From Bacillus sp. B-jedd (GTDB taxonomy: Bacteria; Bacillota; Bacilli; Bacillales; Cytobacillaceae), in assembly GCF_000821085.1 (NCBI RefSeq), contig NZ_CCXR01000001.1, positions 434,001 to 498,000 of the forward strand: a stretch of DNA of 64,000 bases, written 5' to 3'. A model generated the notes under the pieces. It made no database searches and was not told the DNA's origin. It worked only from the letters and a program-made list of their open reading frames with translations. Below are positions 1-8,686 of this stretch, in pieces. Numbering within the stretch: the first letter of the stretch is position 1; each line of letters opens with the position of its first letter. Position numbers and translations under genes: made by a program.

Positions 1-77
1 AAAGAATAACCATGAATCGCTTTGTTCCCGGTATATTTTTGCGCAAAAAACACAATCTATCCCGAGGAGGCGATAAT

Positions 78-689
78 ATGAAAAAAGGGTTCATGTTACT
101 TATGCTGATGGTACTGACTTTCATCGTGGCGCCGGTCGTTTCGCATGCGCAGACTGTCCATACGGTCATACGCGGTGACACACTCTGGAAGATTTCCGTC
201 CGTTATCAGGTAGGCTTATCGGAAATCATCAGAGCAAACCCGCAATTCAAAAATCCGAATTTAATTTATCCCGGGCAAAAAGTGACCATTCCAACTGTGG
301 GTGCCAAAAGCGTGGAGCAGCAGGTGATTAGTTTGACGAACCAGGAGCGGGCCAAGTATGGGCTCAAGCCGCTGACGCATGATTGGGAGCTTTCGAGAGT
401 GGCGAGGTATAAGTCAGTGGATATGAGGGACAAGGGTTATTTCTCACACACAAGCCCTACATATGGTTCTCCATTCACGATGATGAAAAATTTCGGGATT
501 GCTTACAGGTCGGCTGGTGAAAACATCGCGGCCGGACAGACAAGCGCCGCCGAAGTGGTCCGCGCCTGGATGAATTCACCCGGCCACAGGGCGAATATCT
601 TGAACCAGGGCTATACCCGGATTGGCGTCGGCTATGCCGCCGGTGGTTCGCAGCGCCACTACTGGACGCAAATGTTCATTTCGAAGTAG
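78..689 (+). CDS. Secreted LysM plus CAP-domain protein (YkwD/SafA-like)
   Basis: A 203-residue exported protein. A signal peptide (MKKGF start, hydrophobic core, SHAQ cleavage region) is followed by one LysM domain (about residues 27-72, with RGDTLWKIS and YPGQKVTIP), which binds peptidoglycan. A CAP/SCP domain follows (about residues 82-200, with the motifs SAGENIAAG and SPGHRANIL). The start at 78 was chosen over an upstream in-frame ATG at 12 because GAGGAGG lies 8-14 bases before it and the signal peptide begins there. Proteins of this build occur in Bacillus as spore-coat or cell-wall proteins; the exact role is inferred. A terminator follows and the next gene begins a separate unit. 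Confidence 0.85.
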   Translation: MKKGFMLLMLMVLTFIVAPVVSHAQTVHTVIRGDTLWKISVRYQVGLSEIIRANPQFKNPNLIYPGQKVTIPTVGAKSVEQQVISLTNQERAKYGLKPLTHDWELSRVARYKSVDMRDKGYFSHTSPTYGSPFTMMKNFGIAYRSAGENIAAGQTSAAEVVRAWMNSPGHRANILNQGYTRIGVGYAAGGSQRHYWTQMFISK

Positions 690-699
690 CAATTCTTTT

Positions 700-738
700 C
701 AGCATCCGTTCATCATGAACGGGTGCTTTCTTTTTGCA
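700..738 (+). terminator. Intrinsic terminator of the LysM-CAP gene
   Basis: An 11-base stem (AGCATCCGTTC paired with GAACGGGTGCT) is followed by a T-rich tract ending in TTTTTGC. Confidence 0.8.
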
Positions 739-856
739 AAAACAGTCAGTCCCGCCCTCTCTCGGTCCCAGGTCCTAGATGAAAATCTGTCTGAAGCACG
801 TTATGGAAAAACCGCGCCACAGGTAAGATAGAGACATGAAAGGAGAGGAAACGAAC

Positions 857-1213
857 ATGAAAAAATTTGGTTTACTCTTGGCGGGAGGAATCGCCGCAAT
901 GGTTCTGTTATCCACTATCGGCCCGATTGCAGGAATGGTGATCAGCCTGGCGATCCTGTACTTTGTGATGAAGCAGTTCCTCAAAACAACTTCTACTGGC
1001 GCGAGAGTAGGGCTAGCCCTTATTGGCCTGATTGTCCTGGCTTCCGTGGCGAGCAATGCGCCGGCTTTATTGGGCGTCGCGGCAGCATATGTCCTGTACC
1101 TCGTGTACAAAAAGTGGAATGAAACAAAGTATGCTGAACCAGTCAAAGAAACAAGCAGCGATCCGTTTGTGAATTTTGAAAGGCAATGGGACGACTTGCA
1201 TAAAAACTATTAA
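857..1213 (+). CDS. Small membrane protein, lmo0954-like
   Basis: A 118-residue protein with hydrophobic segments in its first 75 residues (several short helices with LLAGGIAAMVLLS and GLALIGLIVLAS) and a charged tail ending WDDLHKNY. The start at 857 has AGGAGAGG upstream; the in-frame ATG at 836 has no ribosome site. It lies 21 bases before a PspA-family gene and just ahead of liaFSR. This arrangement is common in Bacillaceae and suggests a membrane partner in the Lia/PspA envelope-stress response. Function is inferred from context only; the family name is from memory of similar proteins. Confidence 0.7.
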   Translation: MKKFGLLLAGGIAAMVLLSTIGPIAGMVISLAILYFVMKQFLKTTSTGARVGLALIGLIVLASVASNAPALLGVAAAYVLYLVYKKWNETKYAEPVKETSSDPFVNFERQWDDLHKNY

Positions 1214-1234
1214 GGTAAGGGAGAGACAAATAAA

Positions 1235-1879
1235 ATGGCGAATTTATTTACAAAACTAAAAGATACCATTATGGCGGATTTGAACGAAGTGCTGGACAAA
1301 AAGGAAAGAAACAACCCGATTGGGATGCTGAATGAATATTTGCGCCAATGTGAAAAGGAAACGGAAAAGGTAGCTAAGCTCGTGGAGCGGCAGCATGCAT
1401 TGAAGGAAGAATTCACCCGCGAATACCGCCAGGCGAAAGAGATGGCCGAAAAGCGGAAGCATCAGGCAGATATTGCTGCTAAAGCGGGCGAGTCGGCATT
1501 ACAGGAGTTCGCTGAAAGGGAGCATCTGCATTTCGCAGACCGTGCCATCCGGCTTGAAAGCGCGATGGAACAGGCAGCCCGCCAGTTGGATGAACTGGAA
1601 GCACGTTACGAGGAAATGAAGCACAAGCTGAAGGATATGAAAATCCGCAGGCTTGAGTTGATGGGCCGCGAAAACATGAGCAGGGCAAACCATCAGATCA
1701 ATCAGGTTGTGGAAGCCGGGGAAATGAAGTCCGCAGACCGTTTCAGGGAAATCGAAAGCTACCTCGATAATATTGAAAACGAAGTGAATACCTCTTATAT
1801 CCGGAACACAATCGATTCGCGCATCGCACAGCTTGAAAAAGACCTGAATAATCAGGAAAGCCGGCAAGACGCGCAATAA
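1235..1879 (+). CDS. PspA/IM30-family phage-shock protein (LiaH-like)
   Basis: A 214-residue, almost wholly alpha-helical and highly charged protein with long coiled-coil stretches, the hallmark of PspA/IM30/LiaH. It starts with an amphipathic helix (MANLFTKLKDTIMADLNEVL) of the kind that binds stressed membranes, and the family assembles into large rings or rods under the membrane. It is probably co-transcribed with the small membrane protein before it and is followed by a strong terminator, after which the liaFSR regulators start. In B. subtilis the LiaH protein is the main target of LiaR; the same logic is likely here. Confidence 0.9.
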   Translation: MANLFTKLKDTIMADLNEVLDKKERNNPIGMLNEYLRQCEKETEKVAKLVERQHALKEEFTREYRQAKEMAEKRKHQADIAAKAGESALQEFAEREHLHFADRAIRLESAMEQAARQLDELEARYEEMKHKLKDMKIRRLELMGRENMSRANHQINQVVEAGEMKSADRFREIESYLDNIENEVNTSYIRNTIDSRIAQLEKDLNNQESRQDAQ

Positions 1880-1885
1880 AAGGGG

Positions 1886-1916
1886 TGCGGGCCGAAACTT
1901 ACGGCCCGCATTTCAT
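1886..1916 (+). terminator. Terminator after the PspA gene
   Basis: A GC-rich 9-base stem (TGCGGGCCG with CGGCCCGCA) is followed by TTTCATT. It separates the effector pair from liaFSR, so the regulator operon may have its own promoter near 1925-1965. Confidence 0.7.
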
Positions 1917-2006
1917 TCCAGAAACTAAAGACAACAATTGTCCCAAATGCTATTCTAAAGAGGACAGAAAAAATTAGAACTTAAGGCTTTACGGGGAGGA
2001 AGAAGG

Positions 2007-2741
2007 ATGGACAGAAAAATGACAGGAGATTATATGGGCTGGCTGGTTTTCGGCGGCGGAATCATTCTCCTTTTGGAGCTGGCTTTTTTCAATAGCGGCC
2101 TGATCTTTTCCCTCTTCCTTTCAGGGGCCATGATTTATATCGGACGGAAGAAATCGCCTGCCAAGTTCGGAAGATTCCTTTTCTGGGCGGGAATTGTCAT
2201 CCTGGGCGCTAGCTTGTTGAATATGATGGCTCTAAAGCTTATTTTGATCGGGATGCTGGCTCTTTTTTTCATACAATTCATCCAGGCGAAAAAGTCCCCA
2301 AAACGTATTGCGCCGACGATTCAGATTTCGGAAAACGAAGGGCAAGCTGCCGAGATGGTACGGACAAAGCCGCTTTTTGATAATATTCTGTTCGGCCAGC
2401 AAAAAACCCCCGAACAGGTATATGAATGGAATGATATCAATATTCAGGCAGGCCTTGGCGATACGGTCGTTGATTTAAGCTACACCCTTTTTCCGAAGGG
2501 GGAAACGGTTATTTTCATCAGGAACTTTGTCGGGAATATCCAGATTCTTGTTCCATATGAATTAGAAGTGAGCATCAATCACTCCGTTGTCGCAGGTTCG
2601 ACCACCGTCTTTGGCCATGAGGAGTCTAAGGTCTTCAACCAGGTTTTCCAACTGAAAACAGCTGATTATGACCAATCGGTCCAGAAGGTAAAGATTTTCA
2701 CTTCACTGATTGTCGGGAACCTCGAGGTGAGCCGGATATGA
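2007..2741 (+). CDS. liaF: LiaF-like membrane inhibitor of the LiaRS system
   Basis: A 244-residue protein with four hydrophobic segments in the first 95 residues, then a soluble C-terminal domain (about 130-244) typical of the cell-wall-active-antibiotics response family (LiaF/VraT). It holds the sensor kinase inactive until the envelope is damaged. The start has GGGGAGGAAG directly upstream. Its stop overlaps the start of liaS (ATGA), which indicates translational coupling. Order and overlap match liaF-liaS-liaR elsewhere in Firmicutes. Confidence 0.88.
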   Translation: MDRKMTGDYMGWLVFGGGIILLLELAFFNSGLIFSLFLSGAMIYIGRKKSPAKFGRFLFWAGIVILGASLLNMMALKLILIGMLALFFIQFIQAKKSPKRIAPTIQISENEGQAAEMVRTKPLFDNILFGQQKTPEQVYEWNDINIQAGLGDTVVDLSYTLFPKGETVIFIRNFVGNIQILVPYELEVSINHSVVAGSTTVFGHEESKVFNQVFQLKTADYDQSVQKVKIFTSLIVGNLEVSRI

Positions 2742-3784
2742 GTGCGATTCAACGGCAGGTGCTGTGGAGCCTCGGGTTCGCGTTTCTTGTAGCAGCCATC
2801 AGTTCGGCGGCGTTTTTTGTTGTTTTTCCGCTTGGCGAATGGTCAGCCCTCTGGAAAAGAGAATTAATGGGCATTCCTTTCATTATTTTTATCCCTGCGT
2901 CGAGTGGGGCATTTGGAATTTTGTTTGGCTTGATTTCGGGCATGTACTGGAAAACCCAGCTTAATCTAATCGACCAGTCTCTTCGGCAGATTGAGGATGG
3001 CCATCAGGCGGAGCTTAAAGAAAACTGCTCGCTTTTTGAAATGAAGCAAATTGATGAGCGATTCCGCAAGCTGAATTGGCAGCTGTCAGAAAAAGCGAAG
3101 CTATCGCAGCGGCTTGCGACTGAAAAGGCCGAGGACCAGGAAATAAGGATTCAGGAAATCATCTCGCAGGAACGGAACCGGCTTGCGCGCGAGTTGCATG
3201 ATTCTGTGAGCCAGCAGCTCTTCGCCGCTTCCATGCTCATGTCGGCCATCACAGAAGTGAAGGAAGATGATGAAGGCGCTGAAGCCAAGCAGCTGAAGCT
3301 TGTGGAAGGGATGATCCACCAGTCGCAAATTGAAATGCGGGCGCTTCTCCTTCATCTACGGCCGGCGGCTCTGAAAGGCAAATCGCTGCAGGAAGGGATT
3401 GCCGACCTTCTCGGCGAGCTTGCCCAAAAGGTGACAATTGAAATTCAGTGGAAGGCCGAGGATTTTGCCATGGATAAGGGGGTCGAGGACCATTTGTTCC
3501 GTATTCTCCAGGAATCAGTTTCGAATACCCTCCGCCATGCAAAAGCAAGTTCACTGGAAGTACTGCTCATTAAAAGGGATGGGCTGATTATCCTACGGGT
3601 GGCCGATGACGGAGTCGGGTTTAACGAAGAGGATAGGAAGGCGGGCGCCTATGGTCTGCAAAACATGCATGAGCGGGCCCTTGAAATTGGCGGCACAATG
3701 AAAATTGTCTCGGTAAAAAATAAAGGGACGCGGCTTGAAGTGAAGATTCCGGCTGTGTCGAACGGGGATGGGGAAAATGATTAA
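2738..3784 (+). CDS. liaS: LiaS-like sensor histidine kinase
   Basis: A 348-residue NarL-type (HisKA_3) kinase. Two transmembrane helices near residues 9-30 and 48-68 enclose a very short extracellular loop, as in intramembrane-sensing kinases. A HAMP-like linker follows, then the phospho-acceptor segment [15 protein letters not shown] with the histidine near residue 154, and an ATPase domain with DDGVGF and GLQNM motifs. It responds to cell-wall antibiotics such as lipid II binders in known systems. It overlaps liaF by 4 bases and runs into liaR. Confidence 0.9.
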   Translation: MSAIQRQVLWSLGFAFLVAAISSAAFFVVFPLGEWSALWKRELMGIPFIIFIPASSGAFGILFGLISGMYWKTQLNLIDQSLRQIEDGHQAELKENCSLFEMKQIDERFRKLNWQLSEKAKLSQRLATEKAEDQEIRIQEIISQERNRLARELHDSVSQQLFAASMLMSAITEVKEDDEGAEAKQLKLVEGMIHQSQIEMRALLLHLRPAALKGKSLQEGIADLLGELAQKVTIEIQWKAEDFAMDKGVEDHLFRILQESVSNTLRHAKASSLEVLLIKRDGLIILRVADDGVGFNEEDRKAGAYGLQNMHERALEIGGTMKIVSVKNKGTRLEVKIPAVSNGDGEND

Positions 3785-4409
3785 AGTCGTGTTTGTCGAT
3801 GATCATGAAATGGTGCGGATTGGAGTATCTTCGTACTTGTCAGCACAGCCGGATATCGAAGTGGTCGGCGAGGCCGACAATGGAAAGCGCGGTGTGGAGC
3901 TGGCACTTGAACTCAGGCCCGACATTATCCTGATGGACCTTGTGATGAAGGAAATGGACGGGATAGAAGCAACCCGCCAAATCATCGAACAATGGCCCGA
4001 GGCAAAAGTCATTATTGTCACAAGTTTTCTTGATGACGAAAAAGTGTACCCCGCCCTTGAAGCTGGTGCCACGAGCTATATGCTGAAAACCTCGAAGGCA
4101 AGTGAAATTGCCAACGCCGTCCGTGCTACATACCAGGGCCAGTCGATTTTGGAACCTGAGGTTACTGGCAAAATGATGCTGAAAATGCGCCAGAAAAAAG
4201 AGCTCCTTCCTCATGAGGAGCTGACTGAACGGGAAATGGAAATCCTGTTATTAATGACGGAGGGCAAAACCAATCAGGAAATAGCCGATGAGTTGTTCAT
4301 TGCGCTGAAAACGGTCAAAACCCACGTCAGCAACATCCTTTCAAAGCTTCAGGTCCAGGACCGGACTCAGGCCGTCATTTATGCGTTTAAGCATAATGTG
4401 GCAAAGTAA
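3777..4409 (+). CDS. liaR: LiaR-like NarL-family response regulator
   Basis: A 210-residue response regulator. The receiver domain has the acidic pair DDHE at residues 8-11, the phospho-acceptor Asp near 54 ([12 protein letters not shown]) and a conserved Lys in the YMLKTS segment. The C-terminal LuxR-type helix-turn-helix contains [12 protein letters not shown] and [15 protein letters not shown]. The start [11 protein letters not shown] at 3777 matches the family N-terminus better than the in-frame ATG at 3768. It overlaps the end of liaS by 8 bases. Likely targets are the PspA operon upstream and liaFSR itself. Confidence 0.9.
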   Translation: MIKVVFVDDHEMVRIGVSSYLSAQPDIEVVGEADNGKRGVELALELRPDIILMDLVMKEMDGIEATRQIIEQWPEAKVIIVTSFLDDEKVYPALEAGATSYMLKTSKASEIANAVRATYQGQSILEPEVTGKMMLKMRQKKELLPHEELTEREMEILLLMTEGKTNQEIADELFIALKTVKTHVSNILSKLQVQDRTQAVIYAFKHNVAK

Positions 4410-4431
4410 GGTTTCATAAAGTTGAAATAGG

Positions 4432-4490
4432 AAAGAGACTAGTCATTTCGGGGATCGCTGCTCAGAAAAACTAGTCTTTATTTTTTTATT
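4432..4490 (+). terminator. Terminator of the liaFSR operon
   Basis: The arms AGACTAG and CTAGTCT enclose a 28-base loop and are followed by TTTATTTTTTTATT. Confidence 0.65.
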
Positions 4491-4530
4491 GATGAAGGTT
4501 TGGCAAAAGCAGGCTGCATTCCGAATCTAT

Positions 4531-5250
4531 TCATAAAGGCGTATTATTTTTCGCTTCCGCTTTTTCTTCAAGCTTTTCCTTATGCGCTTCAATTTCACTC
4601 GCGAATTTTCTCTGCAGACAATCTTTATCCCCATAAAGGTAAATCATGTCGCCTTCCCGGATTTTCTCGTCATGGCGTTCGTGGCGAATCATGACCTCGC
4701 CCCGCATGATAAATAGAACATTGATATCTTCCTCGGTCTTGATCACGTCCTTTATGGTTTTGCCGATTAAGCCTGACTCTTCATGGACATGGATTTCCAT
4801 AAAGTCGTCTTCATCATTTTGCAAAAGGACATCTTTGATTGGCAGCTCTTCCAGCTTGTAACTCTTCTCCATCTCTTGGTGCAGCTTTTTCTTGAGCTTC
4901 TTATGCATGAAGGGCAGCTTTAAAATCAGCAGAAGCAGAAGGAGGATGCCGGCAATAATACCGACTTCCTGGATGTGAAAGTTCTTCTGCAAAATGCCGC
5001 TGATTGCCGAGATGATAACGGCGAGGGAGAATGCGCCGAATAAAATCAGAAAAGCTCCTAGGCGACGTCTGATTGGATGGGTGATGATGAGTTCTGATTC
5101 CCCGGTTGTAAAACCGGTATTCGTAAGCATTGAAATGACTTGAAAACGGGCGACCGGTTTTTCAAGGCCTGTCAATTCAACGATATTTGTACATAGCTCA
5201 ATGACGAGCAGGATGATTCCGATATAGATTAAGATAAATAAATAGCCCAT
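4531..5250 (-). CDS. Membrane protein with C-terminal TrkA-C domain
   Basis: A 239-residue protein. Hydrophobic segments lie near residues 3-24, 65-87 and 95-113. The segment SMLTNTGFTTGESE resembles the selectivity-filter neighbourhood of Trk/Ktr channels but no full pore repeat is present. Residues 140-220 form a TrkA-C (RCK-C) domain, which binds small ligands such as cyclic dinucleotides or nucleotides in relatives. GGAGG precedes the ATG at 5250. It probably senses a ligand at the membrane; substrate and partner cannot be read from sequence. A small gene encoded just upstream on the same strand ends in a terminator, so the two are separate units. Confidence 0.75.
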   Translation of the reverse strand: MGYLFILIYIGIILLVIELCTNIVELTGLEKPVARFQVISMLTNTGFTTGESELIITHPIRRRLGAFLILFGAFSLAVIISAISGILQKNFHIQEVGIIAGILLLLLLILKLPFMHKKLKKKLHQEMEKSYKLEELPIKDVLLQNDEDDFMEIHVHEESGLIGKTIKDVIKTEEDINVLFIMRGEVMIRHERHDEKIREGDMIYLYGDKDCLQRKFASEIEAHKEKLEEKAEAKNNTPL

Positions 5251-5283
5251 CCTTAAATTCCTCCATATCTAGCAGAAAAAGGG

Positions 5284-5324
5284 TCCAAAAAACAAAAAGC
5301 CTAAAGGAAACGAGTCCTTTAGGC
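5284..5324 (-). terminator. Terminator of the 89-residue gene
   Basis: A perfect 10-base stem (GCCTAAAGGA with TCCTTTAGGC) is followed on the minus strand by a T-rich run. It overlaps the stop codon of the gene ending at 5319. Confidence 0.8.
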
Positions 5325-5588
5325 GTTATCTTGCTCATTCTTGTTGTAGTAGTGGACACCGTATTGCGACCCTTCGCTGACCATTTTGTTGTCATCAAGG
5401 TCCATCGGGTCCGACAGGCCGGCTTTTGCGACAACAGGTTCATTACTGTTTTTCCCGATTGGGAGTTTGTTTGCGACTGTATCGACCATTCCTCTTAAAT
5501 CCTCTTTGGACGGCTTCCATGCATACCATAGCAATGCTCCAATGCCGACACCTGCAAGTAAATAGCGTGTATTGTCCTTCATTCTCAA
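5319..5588 (-). CDS. Small single-pass membrane protein
   Basis: An 89-residue protein with one N-terminal hydrophobic helix (LLAGVGIGALLWYAW) followed by a polar tail, like YtxH-type anchored proteins, though I cannot assign it to that family firmly. Two starts are possible: TTG at 5588 (5 bases from AAGGAG) and ATG at 5582 (11 bases away). Its terminator overlaps the stop codon. Function unknown. Confidence 0.65.
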   Translation of the reverse strand: MRMKDNTRYLLAGVGIGALLWYAWKPSKEDLRGMVDTVANKLPIGKNSNEPVVAKAGLSDPMDLDDNKMVSEGSQYGVHYYNKNEQDNA

Positions 5589-5730
5589 CTCAACTCCTTA
5601 AAGGATTTTCTCTCTCTGAAGTATTCTTTATATTACCCCGTCGACCTTGTACAAAAACATGACTGAGATAAAATACATTAGACTTATCCTTAATCGCTGT
5701 TTGCTTAATGACCTTGTTTAGCCATACGAA

Positions 5731-5756
5731 GTTTTGAAATAGGTACATTTGGGGAT
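5731..5756 (+). promoter_or_regulatory. Candidate SigB promoter before corA
   Basis: GTTTTG and GGGGAT are separated by 14 bases, close to the general-stress SigB consensus. The transcript would begin only a few bases before the corA start, which weakens the call. Confidence 0.3.
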
Positions 5757-5771
5757 GTTTAAGATAACAGT

Positions 5772-6749
5772 ATGAATAGAACGGACGGGAAGTGGCAGGA
5801 CATGAACCATATTTTCAAAAACGGCGCATGGGAGTGGCATGAATTTTTACCTGGGGAGGAAGAGGGTTTAAATAAGCTCGCTCTGGAAAAAGCGTCTTAC
5901 AATATTAGCGGCTGGATAAAAAAGTCAGCGGAGATGAATACAAATAGTATTGTCATTGATACCTTTTACAAAGGAGCGGAATGGATTGCCGGTTCCCTTG
6001 TCTTTAAACAGGATCTTTCGGAAAAAGAAGATAACCATGTATTCCACTTTTTCCTTGCGGAGAAATTCATGGTAACCAGCGGACTTGATTTTTCAGTACT
6101 AGGAGAAAGGGATTATAATCTGATGAGGGTCCAGATGGGGAATTGCGACAACGCGCTTGAAGGGTTTTCCGTCCTTCTCGGTGAGATCACTACAAGCAGC
6201 CTGATTGAAATCGACCCGTTCGAAGTCAGGCTTAATGACCTGTTCTGGAAGGTAAAAAAAGAAAACAGCATCGGCATCCTCGAGGAGGTTTACCAATGCC
6301 GCCACGAGCTTCTAGTCCTGAAGCATTTAATGATTCCCTTGAAGGAAATTAAGATTGCCATGGAAGAAGCCTTTGCTGAAAAGGCGTCCGGGAAGGCGGA
6401 ATACAAACGGACTTGCCTGAAGATTGAGCGTGGCTTCAATGTCATCAATGAATATCAGGCGGAAATTGATACGTTGATTAAGCTTGAAGAAGTCGTTTCT
6501 TCGCACCGCGGAAACGAGATTATGAAAACATTGACCGTACTGACGACACTGTTTACACCGATCACCGCCCTTGGAGCCTTATGGGGCATGAACTTCCGGA
6601 ATATGCCGGAGCTCGAATGGAAATATGGCTATGTATTCGCACTCGCCCTGACTGCCATTTCAACATTGGTGCTGTACATTGTTCTTAGAAAGAAAGGCTG
6701 GTCTGGGGATATTTTGCGCGGGAAGAAACGGAATTCGTTCTTTAAATAG
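5772..6749 (+). CDS. CorA-family magnesium transporter
   Basis: A 325-residue CorA-type channel. A long cytoplasmic alpha/beta and helical domain is followed by two C-terminal transmembrane helices. The signature GMN lies at the end of the first helix (ALWGMNFRNMPE), and the second helix ends in basic residues. The family forms pentamers that conduct Mg2+ (sometimes Co2+ or Ni2+) inward. The B. subtilis relative in the yfj region is YfjQ. No strong ribosome site precedes the ATG at 5772; an alternative start is the ATG at 5802. A bidirectional terminator follows. Confidence 0.85.
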   Translation: MNRTDGKWQDMNHIFKNGAWEWHEFLPGEEEGLNKLALEKASYNISGWIKKSAEMNTNSIVIDTFYKGAEWIAGSLVFKQDLSEKEDNHVFHFFLAEKFMVTSGLDFSVLGERDYNLMRVQMGNCDNALEGFSVLLGEITTSSLIEIDPFEVRLNDLFWKVKKENSIGILEEVYQCRHELLVLKHLMIPLKEIKIAMEEAFAEKASGKAEYKRTCLKIERGFNVINEYQAEIDTLIKLEEVVSSHRGNEIMKTLTVLTTLFTPITALGALWGMNFRNMPELEWKYGYVFALALTAISTLVLYIVLRKKGWSGDILRGKKRNSFFK

Positions 6750-6751
6750 TG

Positions 6752-6785
6752 AAAGGCAGGCCCGGGGGGATGGGCCTGCCTTCTT
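6752..6785. terminator. Bidirectional terminator between corA and the Bax-inhibitor gene
   Basis: AGGCAGGCCC pairs with GGGCCTGCCT around a short loop. The flanks are T-rich on the plus side and serve the convergent genes on both sides. Confidence 0.75.
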
Positions 6786-6794
6786 CTATGGTGA

Positions 6795-7430
6795 TTAATC
6801 GTCGCTGCCAAGGATTCCGAAGATCCGGAGCAGGCTGACGAACAGGTTGACGAAGTCGAGATACAGGTTAAGCGCCATGAGAGGAACTTCCTCGGCTGTG
6901 ACGCCGTAATGCTTCATGCGGTTAAAGTCATATAAGATATAGCCGCTGAACACAAGAACGCCGATGAACGAAAAGGCAAGCATACCTGTCGAGCTAAGCT
7001 GGAAGAACATATTGAAAATCGAAATCGCAATCATAGCAAGCAGGGAAGCCATCAGCATCCCGCCGAGCCATGAGAAATTACGCTTTGTTTTCGTCGCGTA
7101 AACACCAATTCCGGCAAAAACTACCGTCGACGTTCCAAGGGCAAGCAGGACAATGCTGCCGCCGGCCTGGGAAGCATAGTGGCTGACAATCGGGTAAGTG
7201 GTTATCCCGGAAATAAACGTAAAAGCATACAGAAATGTATAGGAAATCGACCGTTTCCTGCGGATCAGGAAGGCGAAGAGGAGCATGCCCACTTCGAGAA
7301 TGACGAGTGGCAGGAATAAAGCCGGTGGAACGTAGGTGCCCGCCATCGCGCCAAGCATCGCGAAAGCAATCGACATGGCGAATGTCCTCATCACGGACGG
7401 TAAATAGTCAGTGCTTGTTTGTGCATACAT
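6795..7430 (-). CDS. Bax inhibitor-1/YccA family membrane protein
   Basis: A 211-residue protein with about seven transmembrane helices and a short acidic C-terminus (GILGSDD), as in the TMBIM/YetJ family of pH-sensitive calcium-leak proteins. The conserved segments VFSGYILYDFNRM and ALNLYLDFVNLF are clear. The ATG at 7430 sits 9 bases after GAGGTG; the GTG at 7442 overlaps that site and is unlikely to be used. It lies downstream of mscL on the same strand. Confidence 0.88.
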   Translation of the reverse strand: MYAQTSTDYLPSVMRTFAMSIAFAMLGAMAGTYVPPALFLPLVILEVGMLLFAFLIRRKRSISYTFLYAFTFISGITTYPIVSHYASQAGGSIVLLALGTSTVVFAGIGVYATKTKRNFSWLGGMLMASLLAMIAISIFNMFFQLSSTGMLAFSFIGVLVFSGYILYDFNRMKHYGVTAEEVPLMALNLYLDFVNLFVSLLRIFGILGSDD

Positions 7431-7512
7431 GAATGATTTCACCTCAGAAAATTTTTGATAGTGTTTTTACGAAATTAAAGCTGAAAGGTTTCATTTTTTT
7501 TGCAAAATAATT

Positions 7513-7917
7513 TTAGTTTTCTTCCCTGATTTCCTCACCCTTTGCTGCCTGTGCTTTCAAAAGATCCCTGATTTCGGTGAGCAGTTCTTCGGATTTATCC
7601 AGTTTTATTTCCGCCTTTGCCTCTTCCTCTTTATTGCGGAAATGGTTGATCACTCTTATGAATAAAAAGATGGAGAAGGCGGTAATGAGGAAGTTGGTAA
7701 TGGATTGAAGGAAGACGCCGTATTTGATTTTCGCCCCTCCAAATTTAATCATTAACCCGGTAAAGTCAATGCCACCCATCAGCAGGCCGATGAGCGGCAT
7801 CATAATGTCTTCTACAAGGGAAGTGACGATTTTGCCAAAAGCCGCCCCGACAATCACCCCGACAGCAAGATCCATGACATTCCCCTTCATTGCAAATTTC
7901 TTAAAATCGTTAAGCAT
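7513..7917 (-). CDS. mscL: Large-conductance mechanosensitive channel MscL
   Basis: A 134-residue MscL. The N-terminal amphipathic helix and first transmembrane segment contain [20 protein letters not shown], followed by the pore-lining [17 protein letters not shown]; the second helix and a charged C-terminal bundle ([13 protein letters not shown]) follow. It opens under membrane tension to release solutes during hypo-osmotic shock. The ATG at 7917 is 8 bases after GGGGGA. Length is normal for the family. Confidence 0.95.
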   Translation of the reverse strand: MLNDFKKFAMKGNVMDLAVGVIVGAAFGKIVTSLVEDIMMPLIGLLMGGIDFTGLMIKFGGAKIKYGVFLQSITNFLITAFSIFLFIRVINHFRNKEEEAKAEIKLDKSEELLTEIRDLLKAQAAKGEEIREEN

Positions 7918-8017
7918 GTTCAAAATCCCCCGTAATAAATGATATGACTTACTTTAACAAGTATCCGGCGGATTGTCATTGATTTGTTTATTCCAGGGGA
8001 AGAACAGGAGTTGCCAT

Positions 8018-8222
8018 GAGGTGCTTCGGGCGAAGCTAGAAAGGGGGCTTAGAGCCCGAACGCCAGTTGCCAGGGAGTGCTTCGGGCGGTAAAGGGGGAC
8101 TTAGAGCCCGAGCGCCTATTGTTGGGAGGTGCTTCGGTCAGTAAAGAAAGACTTAGAGCCCGGGCGTCAGTTGCAGTGAGTGCTTCGGGCTGTAAAGGGG
8201 GACTTAGAGCCCGAAGAGTGGC
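8018..8222. repeat. Tandem palindromic array A (GGGCTC type)
   Basis: Four imperfect units begin GTGCTTCGGGC and run to CTTAGAGCCCGA, at about 8021, 8077, 8129 and 8180 (spacing 56, 52 and 51). Each unit can fold through CTTCGGGC pairing with GCCCGAAG around a TAAA...CTTAG core. No coding sequence is present. It passes directly into array B. Confidence 0.85.
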
Positions 8223-8228
8223 GGTTGT

Positions 8229-8565
8229 GGGTTCCTCCGGGTTCTAAAATACAATTTAGAACGCGAACAGCAGCGGGCGAGAGGACCTTCGCGTTCTAAA
8301 GGACGATTTAGAACGCAAACAGCGGTGTGCGAAAAATCTTTCGCGTTCTAAAGGACGATTTAGAACGCGAACAGCAGTGAGCGAGAGGACCTTCGCGTTC
8401 TAAAGGACGATTTAGAACGCGAACAGCAGTGAGCGAGAGTTCCTTCGCGTTCTAAAGGACGATTTAGAACGCGAACAACAGTGAGCGAGAGGTCTTTCGC
8501 GTTCTAAAGGACAATTTAGAACGTGAACAGCAGCGGGCGAAAGGTCTTTCGCGTTCTAAAGTCGT
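8229..8565. repeat. Tandem palindromic array B (GCGTTCTAAA type)
   Basis: About seven units with a 52-base period. Each has a perfect or near-perfect inverted repeat, TTCGCGTTCTAAA and TTTAGAACGCGAA, around GGACGA, then a 20-base linker (CAGCAGTGAGCGAGAG and similar). The first unit is a hybrid with the preceding array. No ORF of interest. The array fills the gap between mscL and ampS. Confidence 0.9.
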
Positions 8566-8633
8566 TAATGTTTATATTACTCTGGGAATTCCATCGCTTA
8601 AGGAATTTTTTTATAAAATTAATGACCGATAAA

Positions 8634-8675
8634 CAAAAACAAGCAGGCGGTAAAGTATGCCGCCTGCTTGTTTCA
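8634..8675 (-). terminator. Terminator of ampS
   Basis: A long stem, AACAAGCAGGCGG with CCGCCTGCTTGTT, is followed on the minus strand by TTTTTGTTT. Confidence 0.85.
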
Positions 8676-8686
8676 ATAAGAAATAT

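Noticed and set aside
8018..8565. CRISPR-like appearance of arrays A and B
   Set aside because: The whole unit is repeated, linkers are not unique spacers, units are palindromic, and no cas gene is present.
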